A DNA stretch of 64,000 bases from JBAYIE01 sp041665785 (GTDB lineage: Bacteria; Bacteroidota; Bacteroidia; UKL13-3): contig JBAYIE010000004.1 in assembly GCA_041665785.1 (NCBI GenBank), forward strand, positions 81,135 to 145,134, given 5' to 3'. Position numbers and translations under genes: made by a program. The notes under the pieces are model-generated. The model did no database searches, was not told the DNA's origin, and saw nothing but the letters and a program-made list of their open reading frames with translations. Below are positions 44,769 to 54,295 of this stretch, one piece after another; positions within the stretch are counted from its first letter, which is position 1; the number at the start of each line of letters is the position of its first letter.

Positions 44769-45800
44769 ATGATACTCCGCACAGGGTTGTTGATTCTGGT
44801 ATGCATATGCGGGCATACCTTTGCACAAAATCCTGTTGAGGAAAAATGGTACTCACGGGTACAATACGATACTGCTTTTGTACGCAGTTATTACGATAAT
44901 TTTTTGCATGTAACCCTCGTAAGTACTTCCCTGAATCAAAGTCTTGATGTGGCCAACGTTGAAAACGATATCAATATAAACTACAGGCCTAATAATGCAT
45001 ACCGGTTTGGAATTGGTTTCGATTATCGTTTTATGACGTTAGAATATGCACAAAGCATAGATGCTCTGGATGTTCCGGATCCTAAATTGGGTCAAACTAA
45101 AAGCACCAGTTTACGTTTGGGTGTAACCGGGCGGCGTTATCTGGTAAGTGCCTTGATACAGCGGTTTCAGGGAATGTATGTAAGCAATCCGCAGGATTTA
45201 AAACCGCAGTCGAGTGCTTTGCAGAACAGAGTTCGGAATGATTTAACCAGTGAAGTGTTATTAGGAAGTATGTATTATTTTTTTAATAACAGAAGGTATT
45301 CGGCTATGGCCGGTTTGTGGCAAATCGACCGGCAAAAGAAAACAGCAGGTTCAATAGCTGCGGGAATTACTATTGCTGCCAATCACTTAAAATCCGATAC
45401 TTCATTGATTCCGGGTTTTCTTTCAACTACTATTCATCCGGAAGACCGGGTGATTGAGAGTTATACCTATTTAATCGGTTTGAATGGAGGATATGCTTTT
45501 AACATTGTGGCGCGGGGACGACTTTTTTTAAATCTGATGCTGATGCCCGGATTGAATGTGCAATTTGGCAATTATACAGTGGAAGGAAACACCCGTTCAG
45601 CTTACCAAAAATCGTTGGGGTATCATGGTGATTTCAGAATTGTGGCGGGGTACAATGGTGAAAGGTATTATGGTGGAGTGCATTATGCCAATTACTTCAA
45701 TTCGAATACCTTGAAAAGTACAGTGGATGTAAACCTTTACAATACGTATTTCAGGATATTCTTTGGCCGGCGATTTGATTTGCAAAAACCGTTAAAATAA
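44769..45800 (+). CDS. DUF4421-family outer-membrane-like protein
   Basis: 343 residues. A signal peptide (MILRTGLLILVCICGHTFAQ) precedes a body rich in amphipathic beta strands, with the opening features VEEKWYSRVQYDTAFVRSYYD and YRFGIGFDYRFMTLEYA, which match the Bacteroidota-specific DUF4421 pattern. The strands, the aromatic C-terminal end (YFRIFFGRRFDL) and lack of helices suggest an outer-membrane beta-barrel. Function unknown. It is 4 bp upstream of a phospholipase-D-type gene, so a membrane-lipid connection is possible. Confidence 0.82.
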   Translation: MILRTGLLILVCICGHTFAQNPVEEKWYSRVQYDTAFVRSYYDNFLHVTLVSTSLNQSLDVANVENDININYRPNNAYRFGIGFDYRFMTLEYAQSIDALDVPDPKLGQTKSTSLRLGVTGRRYLVSALIQRFQGMYVSNPQDLKPQSSALQNRVRNDLTSEVLLGSMYYFFNNRRYSAMAGLWQIDRQKKTAGSIAAGITIAANHLKSDTSLIPGFLSTTIHPEDRVIESYTYLIGLNGGYAFNIVARGRLFLNLMLMPGLNVQFGNYTVEGNTRSAYQKSLGYHGDFRIVAGYNGERYYGGVHYANYFNSNTLKSTVDVNLYNTYFRIFFGRRFDLQKPLK

Positions 45801-45804
45801 GCAG

Positions 45805-46965
45805 ATGGCAATTTTATTCAGAGAACATCCTTTGCACCAAATGGGGGAAGCAAAACTGGTGAGAAGTGGAAAGGAATTCTTTGATGAGTTGGTTCAATTA
45901 ATCCGGGAGGCAAAATCATATCTGCATATTCAGTTTTATATTTTTGATGAAGATGAAACCGGCAAACGCATTCAACAGGCTTTATTGGATGCCGCTCAAC
46001 GCGGTGTAAAAGTAGCCTGTATTATTGATGGGTATGCTTCCGGAAATTGGAGTAAGAAGACCCTTCTGCAATTTAAAGATGCACGGATCCTGTTTCGCCG
46101 TTTTGCTCCTGTTCATTTCAAACGACTGAAAATAGGCCGGCGCATGCATCATAAAATTTGTCTGATCGATGGTCATACTGCTTTGGTGGGTGGTATAAAC
46201 ATAGCCAACAAATACAATGCGCTTGGGAATCGAGAACCCTGGCTCGATTTTGCCATATTGCTGAAAGGTCATGCAGTTACTGATATCGACCACATTTGTG
46301 AAAAAATGTGGCCACGCCGGAAGCTTAAAACATTTCCTGATGGGAGGGTTGTCATTAAATCAACCACGAGTATGGAGAAATTACCCATACGTGTTTTACA
46401 AAACAATTGGTTTCAACGGCGTATTGAAATATCAAAAGCATATAAGAATGCTTTGAGGCAAGCTGATACAGAAGTAATTTTGGTGGCCAGTTATTTTTTT
46501 CCGGGATTGAGCATGCGGCGTCTGATGAAAAGGGCAGTGGACAGAGGTGTTCGGATTGTTTTAATTACCGGGTCTTATTCAGATGTAACCTTATTTAAAC
46601 CGGCTTCGAAATTCTTGTACGACTGGTTACTACGTCACCGGGTTGAAATTTATGAGTGGCAGAAATCCGTTTTGCATGGAAAGATTGCTGTTGTTGACCG
46701 TCATTGGGTAACAGTTGGATCCTATAACCTGAATGCACTGAGTGACTATGGAAGTCTGGAACTCAATGCAGCCATTTACCAAAATGAATTCGCCGAAGTG
46801 GTACGAAAAAGGGTGATGCAAATATTGGAAGAGGGATGCGCGCCCATTGCCGAAATTGAATTCAAAAAGAAATCCACTTTACTGTTGCAAGTGCATCGCT
46901 GGTTCAGCTATCAAATAATAAGACTCGGGATGCGTTTCCTATTTGTATTGATGCGCAGGCTTTAA
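45805..46965 (+). CDS. Cardiolipin-synthase-like phospholipase D family protein
   Basis: 386 residues with two HKD motifs: RRMHHKICLIDGHTALVGG (about residue 113) and SVLHGKIAVVDRHWVTVGSYN (about residue 290). It lacks the N-terminal transmembrane hairpin of ClsA, so it resembles ClsB-type enzymes; the C-terminal segment (IIRLGMRFLFVLMRRL) may associate with the membrane. The likely reaction is phosphatidyl transfer to make cardiolipin; another PLD activity is possible. It follows the DUF4421 gene by 4 bp, and its end overlaps the convergent E1 gene by 4 bp. Confidence 0.9.
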   Translation: MAILFREHPLHQMGEAKLVRSGKEFFDELVQLIREAKSYLHIQFYIFDEDETGKRIQQALLDAAQRGVKVACIIDGYASGNWSKKTLLQFKDARILFRRFAPVHFKRLKIGRRMHHKICLIDGHTALVGGINIANKYNALGNREPWLDFAILLKGHAVTDIDHICEKMWPRRKLKTFPDGRVVIKSTTSMEKLPIRVLQNNWFQRRIEISKAYKNALRQADTEVILVASYFFPGLSMRRLMKRAVDRGVRIVLITGSYSDVTLFKPASKFLYDWLLRHRVEIYEWQKSVLHGKIAVVDRHWVTVGSYNLNALSDYGSLELNAAIYQNEFAEVVRKRVMQILEEGCAPIAEIEFKKKSTLLLQVHRWFSYQIIRLGMRFLFVLMRRL

Positions 46966-49370
46966 ATGAACGCAGGAAACGATTTCGGATCGTATTCGTG
47001 CATCATGTTTGCAATGGCTCCAAAAATATCTTCCGCATTGGGTTTACTGAAATAATCTCCATCGGTGCCATAAGCCGGACGATGAGCTTTGGCTGTTATG
47101 GTTAACGGTTTGGCATCGAGATACTGATATCCATTTTGTTCTTCCAGAATTTGTTGCAGGATATATGCGCTTGCACCACCCGGAACATCTTCGTCTATCA
47201 CCACGAGTTTATTGGTTTTCTTCAACGATGCTACGATCGAATGATGAATATCAAAAGGAAGGAGTGATTGCACATCGATCAATTCGCATGATATACTTAA
47301 CTCTTTCAGTTGCTCCATGGCTTCCTGAATAACACGCAGGGTAGAACCATAGCTTACAATGGTAAGGTGTTGTCCTTCTTCTAAAATATCGGGTATACCA
47401 ACAGGAGTTGTGTAGACCCCTAAATTATCGGGTAATTTTTCTTTGAGCCGGTAGCCATTCAGGCATTCGATAATCAGGGCCGGTTCGTCGCTTTGCAGCA
47501 TGGTATTGTAGAAACCTGCAGCCTGGGTCATATCGCGCGGTACCAATACATGCATGCCACGCACAGCATTGATGATCATTCCCATGGGAGAGCCCGAATG
47601 CCAGATCCCTTCTAACCGGTGTCCGCGGGTACGAACAATGAGTGGCGCTTTTTGGCCGCTCTTAGTACGGTATTGCAACGTGGCTAAATCATCGCTTAAA
47701 GGTTGCAATCCGTATAAAAGGTAATCGAGGTATTGAATTTCGGCAATAGGTCGAAGTCCACGCAATGCAGCACCTATTCCCTGACCCATGATGGTGAGTT
47801 CGCGGATCCCGGTATCAAAAACGCGGCTTTCTCCATATTTTTCCTGCAAACCTGCAAACCCCTGGTTTACATCTCCGATTTTTCCTAAGTCTTCACCAAA
47901 TGCAAATACACGCGGATCGCGTTCCAACGCAAGATCGAAGAAGGCTTGCATGATTTCTCGGCCATCCACCATTTTTGAATTTTCACTGTATTCCGGTTTT
48001 ACTTCGGGTACGCGTAAAACAGATTCGGCAGAAAGGCTATACAGGGTTGAACTATAACGTTCGGCATTTTCGGACTCAAATTGTTTACGGAATTCTATCA
48101 AAGCAGTCCGTTCGTTAATCGTTTCATGCAAAGTGAATCGCAATGCTTTATGTATGGCAACTCCAATGTCTTTTCTTAAGGGTTCTGTAAGCGTAAGCAA
48201 TTGCTGTACAATATTTTCCAATTCCTCTACATGTGCACTGCCGGAAGTCAAAGCCTGGATCAATTCCACTGACTGTGCAAGGTCTTTTTTAACCGGAGTG
48301 AGATAAGATTCCCAGGCAGCTTTTTTGGATTGGTTGACAAATGTTTTTGCTTCTGATTCGATTTGTTCAAGTTCGGTTTCGGTACTGAATTTATTTTCCA
48401 GAATCCAGTCTCTGAATTTCTGCATGCAATCGAATTCCTGTTCCCAGGCAAGTCGTTCTTTTGTTTTGTAACGCTCATGAGAACCTGAAGTAGAGTGGCC
48501 CTGCGGTTGTGTTAATTCTTTAACGTGCACCAGTACCGGAATATGTTTTTCGCGCGCAATGCGTCCGGCTTCTTCATAAACCCGGCACAATTCAGGGTAA
48601 TCCCAACCGTTTACAGTATAAATGATATATCCGTTTCCCTTTTCATCACGTTCAAAACCTTTCAGTATTTCGGAAATGTTCTCTTTGGTGGTTTGGTATT
48701 TGGCAGGCACCGAGATGCCATATCCATCGTCCCAAACAGAAACTACCATTGGAATTTGCAACACACCACCTGCATTGATGGCTTCAAAAAAGTGTCCTTC
48801 GCTAGAAGATGCGTTTCCTATTGTTCCCCAGGCAACTTCATTTCCATTATCGGAGAAAGGGTTTTCACCGATGAGTTTGGCATTTTCGCGGTAATAGCGC
48901 GAAGCATGAGCCAAACCAACCAGGCGCAGCATTTGTCCGGCTGTCGGAGAAATATCAGCAGATGAATTTTTTTGATCTTTGAGTGTTTTCCAACTGCCAT
49001 CCGGATTCAGACTTCGTGTGCCAAAATGCCCGTTCATCATTCGTCCGGCACTGGCAGGTTCTGCCTGAACATCTGTATGGGCATAAAGTTGAGCGAAAAA
49101 TTCCTGTACGGTATGCTGACCAATAGCCATCATAAAAGTCTGGTCGCGGTAATAACCCGATCGAAAATCACCGTTTTGGAATGCTTTGGCCATGGCAATC
49201 TGCGGCAATTCCTTGCCATCACCAAAAATGCCGAATTTGGCTTTTCCGGTGAGCACTTCCTTTCTGCCCAATAAGCTTGCTTGCCTGCTCCTATAAGCAA
49301 TGGTATAGTCTTCAAGAACAGTTTTCTTAAACTCATCGATACTCATTTTAGCTCGTTCTGCATTCCCCAT
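46962..49370 (-). CDS. Fused E1 alpha/beta subunit of a branched-chain-type 2-oxoacid dehydrogenase
   Basis: 802 residues, about the sum of E1 alpha and E1 beta. N-terminal half (about 10-380): E1 alpha with AKFGIFGDGKELPQIAMA, YYRDQTFMMAIG and the thiamine-diphosphate region TIGNASSSEGHFFEAIN, NDxYG-like DDGYGISV. C-terminal half (about 460-800): E1 beta with FAFGEDLGKIGDVNQGF, catalytic-type Glu in GED, GIRELTIMGQGIGAALRG and the transketolase-C end. It decarboxylates a 2-oxoacid and passes the acyl group to E2 lipoyl. The branched-chain substrate is inferred from family resemblance. The start could also be the ATG at 49346. E3 is nearby at 43322; no E2 is present here. Confidence 0.92.
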   Translation of the reverse strand: MGNAERAKMSIDEFKKTVLEDYTIAYRSRQASLLGRKEVLTGKAKFGIFGDGKELPQIAMAKAFQNGDFRSGYYRDQTFMMAIGQHTVQEFFAQLYAHTDVQAEPASAGRMMNGHFGTRSLNPDGSWKTLKDQKNSSADISPTAGQMLRLVGLAHASRYYRENAKLIGENPFSDNGNEVAWGTIGNASSSEGHFFEAINAGGVLQIPMVVSVWDDGYGISVPAKYQTTKENISEILKGFERDEKGNGYIIYTVNGWDYPELCRVYEEAGRIAREKHIPVLVHVKELTQPQGHSTSGSHERYKTKERLAWEQEFDCMQKFRDWILENKFSTETELEQIESEAKTFVNQSKKAAWESYLTPVKKDLAQSVELIQALTSGSAHVEELENIVQQLLTLTEPLRKDIGVAIHKALRFTLHETINERTALIEFRKQFESENAERYSSTLYSLSAESVLRVPEVKPEYSENSKMVDGREIMQAFFDLALERDPRVFAFGEDLGKIGDVNQGFAGLQEKYGESRVFDTGIRELTIMGQGIGAALRGLRPIAEIQYLDYLLYGLQPLSDDLATLQYRTKSGQKAPLIVRTRGHRLEGIWHSGSPMGMIINAVRGMHVLVPRDMTQAAGFYNTMLQSDEPALIIECLNGYRLKEKLPDNLGVYTTPVGIPDILEEGQHLTIVSYGSTLRVIQEAMEQLKELSISCELIDVQSLLPFDIHHSIVASLKKTNKLVVIDEDVPGGASAYILQQILEEQNGYQYLDAKPLTITAKAHRPAYGTDGDYFSKPNAEDIFGAIANMMHEYDPKSFPAFI

Positions 49371-49467
49371 ACGACTGGCAATTTAAAAAGTGCTCAAATA
49401 TATAATCCTGACAGGGATTTGACCTAAGGCTAAAAAAAATCTTTAAGAATAAATTAATTGGTACCAG

Positions 49468-49498
49468 TTTCTTATAATTGTGCGTTAAAGTACCTTTG
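49468..49498 (+). promoter_or_regulatory. Probable promoter of the DUF1573 pair
   Basis: A perfect -7 box TACCTTTG at 49491-49498, with TTTC (one mismatch to TTTG) 20 bp upstream at 49468-49471. The leader would be about 65-70 bases. Confidence 0.5.
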
Positions 49499-49569
49499 TA
49501 GGAAGGTTAGATTTAATTTGGAACACTTTTTGAACTAAACTGTTTACATAGAACAAGCAAGATAAAAAC

Positions 49570-50031
49570 ATGAAAAAAGCTATTATTACTGCACTGATTG
49601 CTGTTTCTGCACTTTCAGCGTTTGCACAAACACCGGCCGGGGAAATCGCCACTCAGACCGACAAGAAAAAGAAGCAGGCAGAAATCTCATTTGACAAGGA
49701 GATTCACGATTTCGGAGTTATTCCACAGGGAACCCCGGCATCCTTTACCTTTACCTTTAAAAATACCGGCAAAAGTCCGTTAATCGTTACCAGTGCTTCT
49801 GCTTCATGCGGTTGTACCACACCGGAATGGACCAAAGAGCCTATTAAAAAGGGTGGCAAAGGATTTGTAAAAGCGACGTATAATGCGGCCAGTGTGGGCC
49901 CATTCACGAAGCAAATTACCGTCCGGACAAATGATCCTAAGAAGGAAACGCTGAACCTGACTATAAAAGGTGAGGTAAAAGCCCCGGAATACATTAATCC
50001 TGAAATTCTGGAAAAGAAGAAAAATCCATAA
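49570..50031 (+). CDS. Exported DUF1573 protein, copy 1
   Basis: 153 residues. The signal peptide is MKKAIITALIAVSALSAFAQ, followed by a charged linker (about 30-40) and one DUF1573 Ig-like domain: HDFGVIPQGTPASFTFTFKN and SASCGCTTPEW. The paired cysteines in SCGCT are the family hallmark. DUF1573 proteins are exported ASH/Ig-fold proteins common in Bacteroidota, of unknown function. It is followed 10 bp later by a second DUF1573 gene with the same CGCTTPEW motif, so the two are a tandem duplication on one transcript. Confidence 0.92.
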   Translation: MKKAIITALIAVSALSAFAQTPAGEIATQTDKKKKQAEISFDKEIHDFGVIPQGTPASFTFTFKNTGKSPLIVTSASASCGCTTPEWTKEPIKKGGKGFVKATYNAASVGPFTKQITVRTNDPKKETLNLTIKGEVKAPEYINPEILEKKKNP

Positions 50032-50041
50032 ATAAACCGAA

Positions 50042-50479
50042 ATGATTAAAAAGCTGATTTTTACCTTGTCCATTTTTGGACTTTCCGTTGCGGCAATGGC
50101 GCAAACGGCACCTGAACCTCCTAAAGCTGAAATCAAATTTGAAACAACAGAACATGATTTTGGTAAGATCAGGGAAGGGACCATGGCCATGTATGAGTTT
50201 CGGTTTACCAATACCGGTAAGGTAGCTTTGGTTTTGTCGGATGTACATCCTTCATGCGGCTGTACAACGCCTGAATGGCCCAAAGAACCTATTGCTCCGG
50301 GCGCTACCAACAAAGTAAAGGCAGTATTTAATTCATATTCGCGACCTGGAAATTTTGAAAAATACATCACCGTTAAATCGAATACTTCCACACCGGAAAT
50401 TACCTTAAAAATAAAAGGTACGGTAGAACCGGTTCCCGTTGAGCCGCAATCGCCGGTCAGGAATCAGGGCGTAGATTAA
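50042..50479 (+). CDS. Exported DUF1573 protein, copy 2
   Basis: 145 residues. The signal peptide is MIKKLIFTLSIFGLSVAAMAQ; the domain has HDFGKIREGTMAMYEFRFTN, HPSCGCTTPEWPKEP and a C-terminal Pro-rich tail (EPVPVEPQSPV). It shares the PEWxKEPI segment after the Cys motif with copy 1 but the signal peptide and tail differ, which points to duplication followed by divergence. Same transcript as copy 1 (10-bp gap), ending at a GAAA-loop terminator. Confidence 0.92.
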   Translation: MIKKLIFTLSIFGLSVAAMAQTAPEPPKAEIKFETTEHDFGKIREGTMAMYEFRFTNTGKVALVLSDVHPSCGCTTPEWPKEPIAPGATNKVKAVFNSYSRPGNFEKYITVKSNTSTPEITLKIKGTVEPVPVEPQSPVRNQGVD

Positions 50480-50506
50480 ACGGCCATACCTATTATATGA
50501 TTAAAG

Positions 50507-50530
50507 TCCCCCGGAAACGGGGGATTTTTG
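50507..50530 (+). terminator. Intrinsic terminator after the DUF1573 pair
   Basis: A 7-bp stem TCCCCCG / CGGGGGA closed by a GAAA tetraloop, followed by a T-run. The T-run (TTTTTG) also supplies the upstream half of the next promoter candidate. Confidence 0.9.
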
Positions 50531-50555
50531 TTTTAGGCCTATAATGTTATTTTTG
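50527..50555 (+). promoter_or_regulatory. Probable promoter of ald
   Basis: TTTG at 50527-50530 and a perfect TATTTTTG at 50548-50555; the 17-bp spacer is 2-3 bp shorter than in the best promoters here. It starts inside the preceding terminator's T-run. The ATG is at 50579. Confidence 0.5.
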
Positions 50556-50578
50556 CGCACCTTTTAAACAACAGTAAT

Positions 50579-51694
50579 ATGATCATTGGCGTTCCCAAAG
50601 AAATTAAAAATAACGAAAACCGGGTAGGATTAACACCTGCCGGAGTTTCAGCATTCGTAAAAGCAGGACACAAAGTGTTTGTGCAATCAACAGCAGGTGA
50701 TGGTAGCGGTTTCAGCGATACCGAATACCGCAAAGCCGGAGCTACACTTCTGAAAACAATTCAGGAAGTATACAAAAAAGCGGAAATGATTATCAAAGTA
50801 AAAGAACCTATTAAACAGGAATACAACCTGATTAAAGAAGGCCAGTTACTTTTTACCTATTTCCATTTTGCCAGTTATGAGCCTTTAACCAAAGCCATGA
50901 TCAAAAGCAAAGCTGTTTGTCTGGCGTACGAAACTGTAGAGAAAGCCGACCGTTCGTTGCCATTATTGGTACCAATGAGTGAAGTTGCAGGACGAATGAG
51001 TGTGCAGGAGGGTGCAAAATATCTCGAAAAACCAATGGGTGGCCGTGGTATTTTATTGGGTGGCGTACCGGGTGTTCGTCCGGCCCATGTATTGGTATTG
51101 GGTGGAGGAATTGTAGGAACACAGGCAGCAAAAATGGCAGCCGGTTTAGGCGCTGATGTTACCTTGATGGATGTGTCGTTACCTCGTTTACGTCAATTGG
51201 ATGATTTACTGGCAAAAAATGTTAAAACGGTTTACTCCAACGAATACAATATTCGTGAAGCAATAAAAAATGCAGATCTGATTATTGGTGCAGTATTGAT
51301 CCCGGGTGCAAAGGCACCATCACTGATTACCCGTGATATGTTGAAAACCATGAAACCGGGAACAGTAATGGTTGATGTTGCTATTGATCAGGGTGGATGT
51401 TTTGAAACCTCGAAAGCAACGACTCACGAAGATCCGATTTACGTGATCGATGGTGTGATTCATTACAGTGTGGCCAATATGCCAGGAGCTGTACCATATA
51501 CTTCTACGCTTGCATTAACCAATGCGACCTTGCCTTATGCATTGCAACTGGCAAACAAAGGATGGAAAAAAGCATGTGCTGAAAATCTGGAATTAAAACT
51601 GGGATTGAACGTGGTAGGAGGTAAAGTGGTTTACAAAGGCGTAGCAGAAGCCTTCAACCTGAAGTATACCGACGTGACTGAAGTGTTGAAATAA
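50579..51694 (+). CDS. ald: Alanine dehydrogenase
   Basis: 371 residues, normal length. It reversibly deaminates L-alanine to pyruvate with NAD+. Recognised from MIIGVPKEIKNNENRVGLTP at the N-terminus, the substrate Lys in KVKEPI, catalytic His in LLFTYFHFASYEPL, the Rossmann motif VLGGGIVGTQAAKMAAGLGA, and the catalytic Asp in VDVAIDQGGCFETS. The signature HYSVANMPGAVP is also complete. Single-gene transcript with a terminator. Confidence 0.97.
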   Translation: MIIGVPKEIKNNENRVGLTPAGVSAFVKAGHKVFVQSTAGDGSGFSDTEYRKAGATLLKTIQEVYKKAEMIIKVKEPIKQEYNLIKEGQLLFTYFHFASYEPLTKAMIKSKAVCLAYETVEKADRSLPLLVPMSEVAGRMSVQEGAKYLEKPMGGRGILLGGVPGVRPAHVLVLGGGIVGTQAAKMAAGLGADVTLMDVSLPRLRQLDDLLAKNVKTVYSNEYNIREAIKNADLIIGAVLIPGAKAPSLITRDMLKTMKPGTVMVDVAIDQGGCFETSKATTHEDPIYVIDGVIHYSVANMPGAVPYTSTLALTNATLPYALQLANKGWKKACAENLELKLGLNVVGGKVVYKGVAEAFNLKYTDVTEVLK

Positions 51695-51716
51695 TCCGAT
51701 AAAGATCCTCTATAGA

Positions 51717-51747
51717 AAGACAATTCCGCAAGGGGTTGTCTTTTTTT
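51717..51747 (+). terminator. Intrinsic terminator after ald
   Basis: An 11-bp stem AAGACAATTCC / GGGGTTGTCTT (two T-G pairs), GCAA loop and a seven-T run. Confidence 0.88.
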
Positions 51748-51849
51748 ATTGCAATTAAACAGATAGATTAGTGTTGCATTTAGTTTAAGATTTATTGGAT
51801 GCAATCCGTTTTCAGTGAAAGTTAATGGTTTAAGATAATTCCCTGTCTT

Positions 51850-52404
51850 ATGTCAAAATACATTCTAACTATCCTAAAGCACCTGCTTGTTGTAATGCTG
51901 TTCAACTGTTATACCAACATAACTTTGGGCCAGATCGTGATCACCAGAAATGATGGAACGGTTTATAAAATAAGAACAGGCACACGCATTGATTACCAGC
52001 TGAAAGGTGATAGTTTGATCCGAACAAGCAGAATTAAAAAATTAGGCAATGGGTTATCCCGGCAGCGCAGTCCGCTTGAACGGGACCAATCTGTATTAAT
52101 GAAAAATGATCAGCGTTTTGATGTCAATCAACTTACCTATATTAAATTCAGGCCTAAAAAAATCAAACGGGCAGTTTGGGTTACGGGGCTTGGGATGATG
52201 GGTGGAACAGGAATTACATGTATGATTTATGATGCTTCAAGACCTCAAAAGTCAAGCTTGTTTTCTGCGACCGGGTTGTATATCACCCTATTACCGGTTG
52301 CAGTGCCAACTTTGCTACTGATCGCAGAAATTACGGATATATCTTTTTCTAAAAGGAAGGAAATTTATTTAAGTGATTCAAGTGTCAGCATCCGGGTATA
52401 TTAA
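51850..52404 (+). CDS. Hypothetical exported/membrane protein
   Basis: 184 residues, not recognised. The N-terminus (YILTILKHLLVVMLFNCY...TLGQ) looks like a signal peptide. A short soluble part follows, with ITRNDGTVYKIRTGTRI and several basic residues (to about 105), then two hydrophobic segments (about 108-125 VTGLGMMGGTGITCMIYD, about 138-158 TGLYITLLPVAVPTLLLIAE). The opening resembles small Bacteroidota envelope proteins that pair a beta-domain with a membrane hairpin. No neighbour hints at function. Confidence 0.7.
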   Translation: MSKYILTILKHLLVVMLFNCYTNITLGQIVITRNDGTVYKIRTGTRIDYQLKGDSLIRTSRIKKLGNGLSRQRSPLERDQSVLMKNDQRFDVNQLTYIKFRPKKIKRAVWVTGLGMMGGTGITCMIYDASRPQKSSLFSATGLYITLLPVAVPTLLLIAEITDISFSKRKEIYLSDSSVSIRVY

Positions 52405-52590
52405 TATGGAAATAAGGTCAATCAGTGTTATGGTTTCAGTTCGAAAATCAAGGCAATTCTTCCTGAATTAATTACCTTACGACAATCATATTTCATCTTT
52501 GGATTTAGTGAAAGGTTCTCTTTTTTTATTTCCTCGAAGAGTACTAAACTTGTCCTTGTTCATTTCCGTTAACTTTTATACTACTTACAC

Positions 52591-54294
52591 ATGATAGTCA
52601 TCAAACACCACCGTTTTATTCCCGATAAACTCAAAGTTACTTCCTGGGATTTGCTTGAACCATTTTATACCCAATTGCTTGAAACGGCAATTCTTTCCAG
52701 AGAGTCGCTCGAGATCTGGTTGAAGAACAGAAGCGAACTGGATGCTTTTGTAAGTGAAGATCTGGCCTGGCGTTATGTGAGGATGACCTGCGATACAACG
52801 AATAAGGAATTGGAACAGGCTTATTTGTTTTTTGTTTCGGAGATAGAGCCGAAAATTTCACCGCTCAATGATCAGCTGAATCGCAAATTGATGGATTGTC
52901 CGTTTGTAAATGAACTGGACCTGGATAAATATTTTATTTACCTGAGAGGCATTCGCAAGGAAATAGAAATATTCCGTGAAGAGAATGTTCCTTTAATTGC
53001 CGAAATTCAGGCTGAGTCGCAAAAGTATGGAAGTATCGTTGGATCTATGAGTGTGGAGATGGAAGGCAAAGAACTGACCTTGCAACAAGCCTCCAACTAC
53101 CTGAAGAACCCGGACCGGAAATTGCGCGAAGAAGCATTTACAAAAATCAATGCTGTAAGAAAGCAACATGCGGATGAACTGGATGCATTGTTTTCCCGAT
53201 TATTGGGATTGCGACACCAGGTAGCTACCAATGCGGGATTTGCCAATTTCAGGGATTATATGTTTGCAGCCATGGGCCGTTTTGATTATACGCCGGAAGA
53301 TTGTTTTGCATTTCATGAAGCGATTCAATCAGAGGTATTGCCAATTGTGAAAGAGCTCACACAAAAAAGGAAGGTGGCGATGAAACTCGATACCCTGCGG
53401 CCGTGGGATATGGAAGTAGATACACAAAATCGTAGTGCCCTTGAACCCTTTACCAGCGGTGCAGATCTGCTTGATAAAACCATTCGCTGTTTTAAGAAAG
53501 TAGACGAATATTTTGCATGGTGCATTGAAACCATGGACAATATGGAACGTCTGGATCTGGAATCGCGTAAAGGAAAAGCCCCGGGAGGATACAATTACCC
53601 GATGGCCGAAACCAATGTGCCGTTTATATTTATGAATGCGGCCAGTTCTACACGAGATGTGGAAACGATGGTACACGAAGGAGGGCATGCTGTACATTCT
53701 TTTCTGAGTAAGGATCTGGAATTATCGGCATTCAAGAACTGTCCGAGCGAGGTGGCCGAATTAGCCAGCATGAGTATGGAGCTGTTGAGTTACGAAGGGC
53801 AGGATGCTTTCTATAAAAATCCGGATGATTTTAAACGTGCTAAAGAGGAACATTTGGAAGGCATCATTAAAATACTACCCTGGATAGCAACGATCGATAA
53901 GTTTCAGCATTGGATTTACTCCAATCCCAAACATACTACTGAAGAGCGGAAAGCATATTGGATACAATTGAGTAAGGATTTTGGTACCGGTATGGTTGAC
54001 TGGTCGGGTTTGGAGCATTTTCAGGCTATTTCGTGGCAAAAGCAGTTGCATTTGTTTGAGGTGCCGTTTTATTATATTGAATATGGAATGGCACAATTGG
54101 GCGCATTGGCGGTATGGCGCAATTATAATTCAGATAAGCCCAAAGCACTCGAACAATACAAGGCTGCCTTGAGTTTAGGATACACGCGAACCATAGGAGA
54201 GATTTATAAAACCGCCGGTATTGAATTCAATTTCTCGAAGCAGTATATTCATGAGTTGATGCTATTTGTAAACGCAGAACTCAAAAAATTATAG
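52591..54294 (+). CDS. M3-family oligoendopeptidase F-like metallopeptidase
   Basis: 567 residues, typical of the Bacteroidota M3 'oligoendopeptidase' group. The zinc site is MVHEGGHAVHSF (HExxH, about residue 370), with the third ligand Glu in FKNCPSEVAELASMSMELL. No signal peptide, so it is cytoplasmic and should cut short peptides. The start at 52591 (MIVIKHHRFIP) fits the family. The next gene begins 1 bp after its stop, so the two are co-transcribed. A weak -7-like TAAACTTG lies at 52545-52552. Confidence 0.93.
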   Translation: MIVIKHHRFIPDKLKVTSWDLLEPFYTQLLETAILSRESLEIWLKNRSELDAFVSEDLAWRYVRMTCDTTNKELEQAYLFFVSEIEPKISPLNDQLNRKLMDCPFVNELDLDKYFIYLRGIRKEIEIFREENVPLIAEIQAESQKYGSIVGSMSVEMEGKELTLQQASNYLKNPDRKLREEAFTKINAVRKQHADELDALFSRLLGLRHQVATNAGFANFRDYMFAAMGRFDYTPEDCFAFHEAIQSEVLPIVKELTQKRKVAMKLDTLRPWDMEVDTQNRSALEPFTSGADLLDKTIRCFKKVDEYFAWCIETMDNMERLDLESRKGKAPGGYNYPMAETNVPFIFMNAASSTRDVETMVHEGGHAVHSFLSKDLELSAFKNCPSEVAELASMSMELLSYEGQDAFYKNPDDFKRAKEEHLEGIIKILPWIATIDKFQHWIYSNPKHTTEERKAYWIQLSKDFGTGMVDWSGLEHFQAISWQKQLHLFEVPFYYIEYGMAQLGALAVWRNYNSDKPKALEQYKAALSLGYTRTIGEIYKTAGIEFNFSKQYIHELMLFVNAELKKL

Positions 54295-54295
54295 C

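Noticed and set aside
49804..50391. Minus-strand 195-codon frame
   Set aside because: Antisense to both DUF1573 genes, which have signal peptides and the SCGCT motif.
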